Shown here in pieces: positions 21,563 through 28,738 of a stretch of DNA of 64,000 bases. Position 1 is the stretch's first letter, and the number at the start of each line of letters is the position of its first letter. The translations under genes and the position numbers were made by a program. The notes beneath the pieces are model-generated. The model was given only the letters and a program-made list of their open reading frames with translations, made no database searches and was not told the origin of the DNA. This DNA is from Gordonia tangerina (GTDB taxonomy: Bacteria > Actinomycetota > Actinomycetes > Mycobacteriales > Mycobacteriaceae), in the NCBI RefSeq assembly GCF_021556435.1, contig NZ_JAKGCU010000008.1, positions 116,386-180,385 of the forward strand, in the 5' to 3' direction.

Positions 21563-21793
21563 TCATCGTCGTCGTGACGACCGTGCGCCGGTGACGATGA
21601 GCAGCAGGCCGATCACCAGGCCGGTGGCGACCGCGATCCATCCGAGGTCGCCGGCCGACGGTAGGTCCGGTCCACCGGCCAGTCCCCACGCCGCGACCGA
21701 CAGGGCGGCGATTCCGAGGAGGACCAGACCTGGCGCGCGGTGCCGGGTATCGCTGCTCCCGGTGGTGCGGAGATCGGTGTCGTCGTCGTTCAT
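21563..21793 (-). CDS. Small two-helix membrane protein
   Basis: 76-residue hypothetical protein with an acidic N-terminus (M-N-D-D-D-T-D), two hydrophobic segments (about residues 21-40 and 50-69) and a basic S-R-R-R end. It is translationally coupled to the PspC protein upstream through an ATGA overlap at 21790-21793, which supports it being a real gene in the same envelope-stress operon. No family is recognised and the function is unknown. Confidence 0.7.
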   Translation of the reverse strand: MNDDDTDLRTTGSSDTRHRAPGLVLLGIAALSVAAWGLAGGPDLPSAGDLGWIAVATGLVIGLLLIVTGARSSRRR

Positions 21794-23238
21794 CGGGTCA
21801 CCTCCACATGTCCCACGTTGGTGTGCGCATCGATGGTGAGCACGGGTCCGTCGGTACCGTCGCGGCCGCCGTCGAGTCCGTCTGGGCAGACATAGTCGCC
21901 GACGTTCGCATCGCAGTTGGCGCTTATGTTGGTGTTCTCGCCCACCAGTACCTCGATCTCGCCGACGCCGTTTCGCAGTTCCACGGTGCGATCGGCGGTG
22001 ATGTCCACACCGCGCAGGTCGAGCACCATCTTGCCCATCGTGAGGGAATACGCGTCGTCGATGTCGGATTCCGCGATCGGTGTCCACGTCCGCTCACCGA
22101 CGCCTCCCGACGGCAGGTTCAGATGTCCGATACTGGTGGTCGCGATAACGGCGACGCCCAGGATTAGGGCGATCGGCACCAACCCGGCACTGTGCCCGCC
22201 GGCGTTGCGACGGCGTAGACCCGCATAGATCAGGCCGCCACCCACCACCGCGAGGGCCATCGAGACGATGCGTGCCGGGGTGAACCAGTCGACGCCGACC
22301 TGATGCAGTGCGGCACCGGCCGCGGCGACGATCACCGCGAGGCCGATCACCACGAGGGTCAGCGGCGAACGGCGTTGCGAGCGATGGTCGATCGCCTGTT
22401 CGGTGGCGGGTTCGGGCAGATCCCAGGCGAAGCGGGCGGTGCCCAGCGGATCCCAGGCCGGTGGGGTACGGCGCAACTCGTCGGTCGCGAAAACCTCTGC
22501 CGGTCCGGTGTCGGTCGGGGCGGCAGGCCCTGTGCCGGAAGCGCGTTGGGAGGCGACGTCAGGTGCTCCGGCCGTGAATGCCCCGGGCCCGAACGCCGAT
22601 TGCCCGGGAGGAGAGGTCGACGGACCTGCGGGTGGTGCGGCAGAACCGGGGGAGTTCGTCGGGGTGGCGGGAGCGGCACCGCTCGGACCGGTCATCATCG
22701 CCCGTGGAATCCACGGCTGCAGTGGGCCATCGGTGCGGGCCGCGACCACGTCGGGCGTGACCGGGTGATGAGTGTCGACGCTGGTGCCCGCCGGCGGTTC
22801 CGGTGTGCGCTGGTAGAGCAGCCACCAGCCCAGCAGCATCAGTGCTGCGCCGAGGAGGCCACCAGAACTCCACGTGGTGTTGGGGCCGAATGAGGTGAGC
22901 ACGATGATCGCGAGCACGATCAGCAGGATCAGCTGTGGATTGCGGTGACGCCGATGGCGCGAATGCTGTTGCGTGGGGCCGTGGATGAACTCGCCGTGCC
23001 GAATCGAGCCGAGCTCGTCGTGCTGCTTGTTCTCACTCGGCGTGGCCACCCACGCGGCGATGTACAGCACGAGGCCGCTACCGCCGAACAGCGTCGCCAC
23101 CACGAATGCGATCTTGACCAGCGTCGGGTCGACGCGGTACCGCGCGCCGATGCCGGCACACACACCGGCGACGGTGCGGTTGGTGCTCGGTCGAATCGGC
23201 CGGGTCGCCCACAACCCCTCGAACTGCTTGGTGTCCAT
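21790..23238 (-). CDS. PspC-domain membrane protein with LiaF-like C-terminal domain
   Basis: 482-residue membrane protein. An N-terminal PspC domain (about residues 8-68, with A-G-V-C-A-G-I-G and a helix V-L-Y-I-A-A-W-V-A) is followed by two hydrophobic helices, a Pro/Ala/Ser linker and three more helices. A beta-rich C-terminal domain (about 380-482; G-V-G-E-I-E-V-L-V, D-A-H-T-N-V-G-H-V-E-V) resembles the LiaF/DUF4097 stress-sensor fold. It is transcribed divergently from a PspC-bearing sensor kinase, 99 bases away. An ATG at 23247 is an alternative start. Likely role: sensing or buffering cell-envelope stress (inference). Confidence 0.82.
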   Translation of the reverse strand: MDTKQFEGLWATRPIRPSTNRTVAGVCAGIGARYRVDPTLVKIAFVVATLFGGSGLVLYIAAWVATPSENKQHDELGSIRHGEFIHGPTQQHSRHRRHRNPQLILLIVLAIIVLTSFGPNTTWSSGGLLGAALMLLGWWLLYQRTPEPPAGTSVDTHHPVTPDVVAARTDGPLQPWIPRAMMTGPSGAAPATPTNSPGSAAPPAGPSTSPPGQSAFGPGAFTAGAPDVASQRASGTGPAAPTDTGPAEVFATDELRRTPPAWDPLGTARFAWDLPEPATEQAIDHRSQRRSPLTLVVIGLAVIVAAAGAALHQVGVDWFTPARIVSMALAVVGGGLIYAGLRRRNAGGHSAGLVPIALILGVAVIATTSIGHLNLPSGGVGERTWTPIAESDIDDAYSLTMGKMVLDLRGVDITADRTVELRNGVGEIEVLVGENTNISANCDANVGDYVCPDGLDGGRDGTDGPVLTIDAHTNVGHVEVTR

Positions 23239-23337
23239 GGTCTCCATCGTGGCGACTCGGACGTGCCACCACATCGGGGGAGGACCCTGAGAAAGTCCCT
23301 GATGTGCGGGGCGGGTCGGTCGTGCCACTATCGAGGT

Positions 23338-24693
23338 GTGAGTGGTTCCCCCGTGCCCGCGGCCTCGAGCCCGTCGACGTCGGCCCAGTTGCCGACGCCG
23401 CGACTGATGCGTCGCGACGGCGGTCGGGTCATCGCCGGGGTCGCGGGAGGCATCGCCGATCACCTCGGTGTGGACGCCTTTCGCGTGCGGGTGGTGTTCA
23501 TGGTGCTCGCCGCGCTCGCCGGAGCCGGTGTGCTCGCCTACGGGCTGCTGTGGTTCTTCTGTCCGCCCGGTCGCGACACCGCACCGCCCGGACCTGGTGA
23601 GCGTCGGCAGGCCTATGGCCTCGCGCTGGTCGGGCTGGTCGCGATGTCGGTGGTCGGCTTCGCCACCTCCGGCACACCGGCGGCCTATCTGGTCCCGTTC
23701 GTCTTCGTGGTGATCGGTGCGAGCCTCGTGTGGCGGGAGTTCGACACCTCGCACAGCACACCCCGCACCCCGTTGCTCACCTGGACGCGCTTCATCGGCG
23801 GCGCATTGTTGGTGATCGGCGGTCTGGTGGTGATCGTGCTGGCCGGCGACCGGTCGTTCGGGGGGTTGTCGACGACGTTGCTCGCGGTGGTCGCCACCCT
23901 GATCGGGGTGGTACTGCTGACCGTGCCACTGTGGATGCGGATGTGGCGTGCGCTCAACGAGGAACGGGCCGCACGCATCCGTAACGCCGAACGCGAGGAG
24001 ATCGCCTCGCATCTGCACGACTCCGTGTTGCAGACGCTCGCGTTGATACAGAAGCAGGCGGGCAGACCGGAGGAGGTCGCCCGGCTCGCGCGAAGTCAGG
24101 AACGTGAACTGCGCGGCTGGTTGTTCGGTGATCCCGCCCAACGCGCGGGTTCGCTGTCGGCGAGTTTGCAGGAGGTCGGCGCGGAGGTCGAGGACCACTA
24201 CGGCATCGAGGTCGACGTGATCACGGTCGGCGACCTGCGCCCGGAGGATGAACCCGCTGCGCAGCGACGCCGCTGGGCGGCGTTGGTGGCGGCGACACGC
24301 GAGGCCTTGATCAACGCCGCCAAGCATTCCGGGGAGCGCAAGGTGGATGTCTACGGGGAGGTGACCGACGACCAGGTCGAGGTGTTCGTGCGCGATCGGG
24401 GCATCGGTTTCGACCCCGAACTCGTCGATGGCGATCGGCACGGCATCACCCGTTCGATCACCGCCCGGATGCATCGCGCAGACGGGGAGGCCACCATCGA
24501 TTCGGCGCCCGGACGTGGCACCAACGTCCGGCTCGTGATGCCCCGCGAATCCGGTGGGGGACACGCCGATCCCGACGGCGGTTCGGTGGATAAGGGTGCC
24601 GGACAGACGGGTTCGGCCGGAACCGCAGACAATACAAGTGGCGCGGGCCGGCCCTCACATCTCGACGCAGGACAGACCAGGGAGGCATCGTGA
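23338..24693 (+). CDS. PspC-domain sensor histidine kinase (MacS/LiaS-like)
   Basis: 451-residue kinase. An N-terminal PspC domain (about 22-80, V-I-A-G-V-A-G-G-I-A-D-H-L-G-V) and several transmembrane helices precede a NarL-type kinase core. The phospho-acceptor box is H-L-H-D-S-V-L-Q-T-L near residue 226, and the HATPase domain has E-A-L-I-N-A-A-K-H-S and D-R-G-I-G-F-D followed by G-R-G-T-N-V. The extreme C-terminus is Gly/Thr-rich. GTG 23338 is the chosen start, with ATG 23407 as an alternative that trims the disordered N-terminus. Its stop overlaps the response-regulator GTG by four bases. Confidence 0.9.
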   Translation: MSGSPVPAASSPSTSAQLPTPRLMRRDGGRVIAGVAGGIADHLGVDAFRVRVVFMVLAALAGAGVLAYGLLWFFCPPGRDTAPPGPGERRQAYGLALVGLVAMSVVGFATSGTPAAYLVPFVFVVIGASLVWREFDTSHSTPRTPLLTWTRFIGGALLVIGGLVVIVLAGDRSFGGLSTTLLAVVATLIGVVLLTVPLWMRMWRALNEERAARIRNAEREEIASHLHDSVLQTLALIQKQAGRPEEVARLARSQERELRGWLFGDPAQRAGSLSASLQEVGAEVEDHYGIEVDVITVGDLRPEDEPAAQRRRWAALVAATREALINAAKHSGERKVDVYGEVTDDQVEVFVRDRGIGFDPELVDGDRHGITRSITARMHRADGEATIDSAPGRGTNVRLVMPRESGGGHADPDGGSVDKGAGQTGSAGTADNTSGAGRPSHLDAGQTREAS

Positions 24694-25373
24694 CGACGGA
24701 ATCCACGGACGCGGCGGTGTGTCGGATCTTTCTGGTCGACGACCATGCGGTGTTTCGTTCCGGCGTGCGAGCCGAGCTGTCCTCGGAGCCGGGTCTGGCG
24801 ATCGCGGGCGAGGCGGGCACGGTGGCCGAGGCGGTGGCGGGCATCCTCGCCGTAGCGCCCGACGTCGTTCTGCTCGACGTGCACATGCCGTCGGGCGGAG
24901 GGGTGGCCGTGTTGCGTGGGGTCACCGACGCGATCACCGATGGCCCGCCGCCGGTGTTCTTGGCGCTCAGCGTGTCCGACGCCGCCGAGGATGTCATCGC
25001 GACGATCCGGGCCGGTGCGCGTGGCTATGTCACCAAGACCATCGACGGGGCGGCGCTCGCCGACGCCGTGCGGAGGGTCTCCGATGGGGATGCGGTGTTC
25101 AGTCCGCGCCTGGCCGGATTCGTGCTCGACTCGTTCACCGGCAAGTCCGCTGCGCCCGAGCCGCCTCTCGATCCGGAACTCGACTCGCTGACCAAGCGGG
25201 AACTCGAGGTGCTACGGCTGCTGGCGCGCGGTTACACCTACCGGGAGATCGCCGACGAGCTGTTCATCTCGATCAAGACGGTCGAGACGCATGCCTCCAA
25301 TGTGTTGCGCAAGACCCAACAGTCCAACCGAAACGCGTTGACCCGATGGGCGGCCACCCGCCACATCGGCTAG
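24690..25373 (+). CDS. NarL/LuxR-family response regulator
   Basis: 227-residue regulator paired with the preceding PspC kinase. The receiver domain (about 9-130) has the acidic pair D-D-H near residue 17, phospho-acceptor Asp in V-L-L-D-V-H-M-P, the switch Ser in A-L-S-V-S and Lys in V-T-K-T. The C-terminal LuxR helix-turn-helix (about 165-225) carries L-T-K-R-E-L-E-V-L and I-S-I-K-T-V-E-T-H. Likely targets include the divergent PspC operon, which is an inference from gene order. It ends 19 bases before a convergent Ser/Thr kinase. Confidence 0.93.
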   Translation: MTTESTDAAVCRIFLVDDHAVFRSGVRAELSSEPGLAIAGEAGTVAEAVAGILAVAPDVVLLDVHMPSGGGVAVLRGVTDAITDGPPPVFLALSVSDAAEDVIATIRAGARGYVTKTIDGAALADAVRRVSDGDAVFSPRLAGFVLDSFTGKSAAPEPPLDPELDSLTKRELEVLRLLARGYTYREIADELFISIKTVETHASNVLRKTQQSNRNALTRWAATRHIG

Positions 25374-25392
25374 CCCCAGCACTCCGGGCCGT

Positions 25393-26610
25393 TCACCCGG
25401 CTACGACGAGGATCAGCACCACCACGACGATCAGCGCGAGGACCGCACCGATGCCGACGGCGAGCATCGTCGGCGACAATCCCGACGGGCCTGAGCGCCC
25501 CAGCCCGGTCCGGTCCGAGGGCTGATGGGTCCCGGATTCTGTTGCCGTCGACACCGCCGACACTCGGTCGTCGGCGTGCGGGGAGGCAGCGGGCGGTCGG
25601 GCCGGCAGCGGTCCCCCGACCGGGAGGTGGGTGCCGGTGGGATGCGTTCGTGGTGGACGCGGCGATCGCTGGGCCCATGTGGGCAGTCCGCCATCCGGTG
25701 TGGTGATCGGGCTGGTCAGCACGTGGCGGACCGAACCACGTTCACCCGCAGCGACTTCGGCGAGCAGGTCGCGTGCCTGGGCCATGGTCGGTCGCCGCGA
25801 CGGGCTCGGTTCCAGCAGCCGTAGCAGTACCGGCTCGACTGCGCCGGCCCGCGTCATCGGGTTGATGCGGGCGCGAGCGACCTTGTGCAGCAGGGCAAGT
25901 GAATCGTCGTCTACGCCGAACGGTGGTTGTCCCTCGACCAGGGTGTAGACCGTTGCGCCGAGTGAATACACATCCGACGCCTCGGTGGGTTCGGCGCCAC
26001 GGGCAACCTCGGGTGCGAAGTATGCCGGCGTCCCGGTGATCACACCGGAGCCGTGCAGACTGACCTCGTCCTTGAGGCGGGAGATCCCGAAGTCGGTGAT
26101 CTTGACCAGACCGGCGGTGCGGCCGGTGGTGGTCACGAGCAGATTGCCCGGTTTGATGTCACGGTGGATGATGCCGGCGGTGTGTGCGGTGGCCATGGCG
26201 TCGGCCACCTGGGCGCCGATCTGCGCCGCTTGTCGTACATCGAGAGTCTTTGTGGTGTGCAGGATCTGCGCGACGCTGCGGGATGGGAGATACTCCATCA
26301 CCAGCCAGGGCTCACCGCTGTCGAGGGCGACGTCGTGCATCGCGATGGCGTTGCGATGGACGAGTTTGGCGGCTATCCGACCCTCGCGCATGGCGCGTTG
26401 TCGGATGTTCTCGGCGGTTTCTTCGCTGAGGCCCTCGGTGGAGACCACTTGCTTGACCGCGACGTCCCGGTCGAACAGCTGATCGCGGGCCAGCCAGACC
26501 GCGCCCATGCCGCCGCCGCCTATGCGTGACCGCAATCGATACCGTCCGGCGACCAGATACTGGGGACCGGGCGTGCGATGGTGGTCCGGGGTGGTCGGCA
26601 TAGGCTGCAT
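25393..26610 (-). CDS. Membrane Ser/Thr protein kinase (PknB family) without sensor domain
   Basis: 405-residue eukaryotic-type kinase. Gly-rich loop G-G-G-G-M-G-A-V-W, ATP-anchoring Lys in V-A-V-K-Q, catalytic loop I-I-H-R-D-I-K-P-G-N around residue 147, D-F-G metal motif and activation loop with G-T-P-A-Y-F-A-P-E are all present, so it should be active. A Pro-rich juxtamembrane linker (about 295-375) leads to one C-terminal transmembrane helix that ends the protein, leaving no extracellular PASTA or other sensor domain. ATG 26610 is chosen, with ATG 26601 and a start at 26655 as alternatives. Confidence 0.9.
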   Translation of the reverse strand: MQPMPTTPDHHRTPGPQYLVAGRYRLRSRIGGGGMGAVWLARDQLFDRDVAVKQVVSTEGLSEETAENIRQRAMREGRIAAKLVHRNAIAMHDVALDSGEPWLVMEYLPSRSVAQILHTTKTLDVRQAAQIGAQVADAMATAHTAGIIHRDIKPGNLLVTTTGRTAGLVKITDFGISRLKDEVSLHGSGVITGTPAYFAPEVARGAEPTEASDVYSLGATVYTLVEGQPPFGVDDDSLALLHKVARARINPMTRAGAVEPVLLRLLEPSPSRRPTMAQARDLLAEVAAGERGSVRHVLTSPITTPDGGLPTWAQRSPRPPRTHPTGTHLPVGGPLPARPPAASPHADDRVSAVSTATESGTHQPSDRTGLGRSGPSGLSPTMLAVGIGAVLALIVVVVLILVVAG

Positions 26611-26654
26611 GATAGTCGTGCCGTCGAGACAGGGTGCGACGCTTGACAGCGTCA

Positions 26655-26670
26655 TCGCACATATGTTCGA
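26655..26670 (+). promoter_or_regulatory. LexA (SOS) box 1, before radical-SAM gene
   Basis: TCGCACATATGTTCGA matches the actinobacterial SOS consensus TCGAAC-N4-GTTCGA at 11 of 12 specified positions. It lies eight bases before the ATG of the radical-SAM gene, with a perfect -35 hexamer TTGACA at 26643-26648 just upstream. LexA binding here would block transcription. Confidence 0.8.
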
Positions 26671-26678
26671 CTTCGGGT

Positions 26679-27698
26679 ATGCGGTGGTCCGATCAGGGGG
26701 TCGGGGTCGACGACGGTGCTCTGCCCGGCTTGGGAAAGGCGGGTCTGGTGCGGTCGGTGCAGACCCCTGAGTTCGAGGGAGTCACGTTCCACGAGGTGCT
26801 CGCCAAGAGTGCGCTCAATCAGGTTCCCGACGCCGCGAATCTGCCGTTCCGTTTCACTGTCAACACCTTTCGCGGCTGCACGCACGCTTGTCGATACTGT
26901 TTTGCCCGGCCGACCCATGAGTACCTGGATCTCGACGCCGGCCGTGACTTCGACAGCCAGGTGGTGGTGAAGCTCAATGTCGCCGCGGTGCTGCGCAAGG
27001 AACTGCGGCGGCGATCGTGGACCCGGGAGACCGTTGCGCTGGGGACCAACACCGACCCCTATCAGCGCGCCGAGGGGCGTTATCGGCTGATGCCGGGGGT
27101 GATCTCGGCGCTTGCGGAGTCCGCGACACCCTTCTCGATCCTGACCAAGGGCACGTTGTTGCGTCGCGATCTGCCGTTGTTGCGGCAGGCGGCGCAGAAG
27201 GTGCCGGTGAGCATCGGGATCTCACTGGCCTTCTATGATGCCGAGCTGCAGAAGGCGATCGAACCGGGCACACCCTCGCCCAAGGCAAGGCTGGAGCTGA
27301 TCCGGGCGGTGGCCGATGCGGGATTCGCGCCGCATGTGATGGTCGCGCCGGTGATCCCGTATCTGACCGACTCGGTGTCTCATCTCGAGAGCCTGATCGC
27401 GGCCCTCGCCGATGCCGGTGCCGCCGGTGTCACCGCCTTCCCGATGCATCTGCGCGGTGCTACGAAGCCGTGGTTTCTGGAGTGGCTGGCTGCCGAGCAT
27501 CCGGCGCTGGTGCGTCGGTACCGCGGCCTCTACGGCCGGGGTGCCTATGTGACCCCGGAGTACTCGGCGTGGTTGGCCGCTCGGATGCGCCCCCTCGTCG
27601 AACGTCACGGGTTGTCGGGTGCGGCCGGCCTGCGGGCCGCGGCGTCGGCCGGTGCCCCTGCCCCCGGTCCGACGCCAGAGGCGCTCACCCTCTTCTGA
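26679..27698 (+). CDS. Radical-SAM protein, SPL/Rv2578c family
   Basis: 339-residue radical S-adenosylmethionine enzyme. The [4Fe-4S] motif C-T-H-A-C-R-Y-C-F-A (Cys at about residues 68, 72 and 75) is followed by R-P-T-H-E-Y-L. A-L-G-T-N-T-D-P-Y-Q-R-A-E and I-L-T-K-G-T-L match the Rv2578c family, distant relatives of spore photoproduct lyase. The substrate is unknown. The LexA box eight bases upstream and imuA'-imuB directly downstream suggest a role in DNA-damage repair or tolerance (inference). ATG 26679 matches the homologue's N-terminus M-R-W. Confidence 0.9.
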   Translation: MRWSDQGVGVDDGALPGLGKAGLVRSVQTPEFEGVTFHEVLAKSALNQVPDAANLPFRFTVNTFRGCTHACRYCFARPTHEYLDLDAGRDFDSQVVVKLNVAAVLRKELRRRSWTRETVALGTNTDPYQRAEGRYRLMPGVISALAESATPFSILTKGTLLRRDLPLLRQAAQKVPVSIGISLAFYDAELQKAIEPGTPSPKARLELIRAVADAGFAPHVMVAPVIPYLTDSVSHLESLIAALADAGAAGVTAFPMHLRGATKPWFLEWLAAEHPALVRRYRGLYGRGAYVTPEYSAWLAARMRPLVERHGLSGAAGLRAAASAGAPAPGPTPEALTLF

Positions 27699-27872
27699 GT
27701 TCCGCCGTGCCGCGTGCGGCCGTGCGCGTCGCCGCCGTGCTTCGCGTGCTCGATGTCGGCCTCCTCCGTGTGTTGCGGGGGCGTCTGGGTTCTGGGTGGA
27801 ACAACGATCGGGCGCATGCCGCTGACCTCGCGCGTTGCGGTTGTCGGTGGTGCGCCCTAGTATCGAAATCAC

Positions 27873-27888
27873 TCGAAAACATGTTCGA
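27873..27888 (+). promoter_or_regulatory. LexA (SOS) box 2, before imuA'-imuB
   Basis: TCGAAAACATGTTCGA matches the SOS consensus at 11 of 12 specified positions, with perfect TCGAA/TTCGA arms. It lies 55 bases before the imuA' start codon, in the 245-base gap after the radical-SAM gene. The rest of that gap shows no gene. Confidence 0.88.
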
Positions 27889-27943
27889 ACGCACGTGCAT
27901 CTTCCCGGCGCGCTATTGCGGAAAGTCGCTGGTAGGAGGCTGT

Positions 27944-28738
27944 ATGAGTGTGTCGTTGGAGGTTTCCGAGAACGGTTCGGAGAACCCCCGTGTCCGCCGT
28001 TCGACAGACGGTGAACTGGACCGTCTCCGGCGTCGGATCGCGGCGATGTCGGGGCAGCCGGACCGGCCGGCGATGCGGGTGTCCGATCCGTCCGACGAGG
28101 TCCTGCCGGTCCCGGCCGCGATCGCCGATCTGTTGCCGCGCGGTGGCCTGGGCCGCGGTGGTGTGCTCACGGTCGATGGCGCGCGGTCGGTGTTACTGGC
28201 GGTGATCGCATCGGTGAGCGGCGCGGGATGTCAGGTGGGACTGGTGGGTATGCCGCACCTCAACCTGGGGGCGGTGACCGGACTCGGCGGCGATCTGGCC
28301 CGTATCGCCACGGTGCCAGAGCCGGGTGTCGACCCGGTCGAGGTGGCCGGCGTGCTACTCGACGGGATGGATCTGGTCGTGCTGGATCTGGCCGGCGCCG
28401 CGGTGCCGCCCGCGCGGACCCGGGTGATGATGGGACGGCTGCGTAAACAGAAGTCGGTGCTGCTGATCACCGGTGGTTCCTGGCCGGGTGCGCACCTGCG
28501 GCTGGTGACCGAGGTCGTCACCTACCGGCATCTACCGGGTGCCGATTCCGCAGATCTGGCGACGGCGCGGCCGGGGGTCGGCCGGATCGGTGGGATGATC
28601 CTTCGGCTGACGGTCGCCGATCGCGGTGCGCGTCGTGTGGTCGGCGAGATCGAGATGCGGACAAGCGGATACGGTGCGGGCCGGCAGGTGGAACTGGCTG
28701 CGTCATCGACCGGCCCCCGCTTGGCGGTGGCGAACTGA
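27944..28738 (+). CDS. imuA': Mutasome accessory protein ImuA'
   Basis: 264-residue RecA-fold-like accessory factor of the ImuA'-ImuB-DnaE2 translesion mutasome. Conserved features are the R-L-R-R-R-I-A-A-M opening, V-L-P-V-P-A-A-I-A-D-L-L-P-R-G-G-L, and the R-V-G-R-I-G-type C-terminal strand. A classic Walker A lysine is not visible. In mycobacteria it interacts with ImuB and is required for damage-induced mutagenesis. A perfect AGGAGG lies four bases before ATG 27944. The stop overlaps the imuB ATG (TGATG), and LexA box 2 controls the pair. Confidence 0.93.
   Translation: MSVSLEVSENGSENPRVRRSTDGELDRLRRRIAAMSGQPDRPAMRVSDPSDEVLPVPAAIADLLPRGGLGRGGVLTVDGARSVLLAVIASVSGAGCQVGLVGMPHLNLGAVTGLGGDLARIATVPEPGVDPVEVAGVLLDGMDLVVLDLAGAAVPPARTRVMMGRLRKQKSVLLITGGSWPGAHLRLVTEVVTYRHLPGADSADLATARPGVGRIGGMILRLTVADRGARRVVGEIEMRTSGYGAGRQVELAASSTGPRLAVAN

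Noticed and set aside
23321..23338. Leaderless promoter for the PspC sensor kinase (CACTAT before GTG 23338)
   Set aside because: The hexamer lacks the TANNNT form and the start codon itself is uncertain, so it was not listed.
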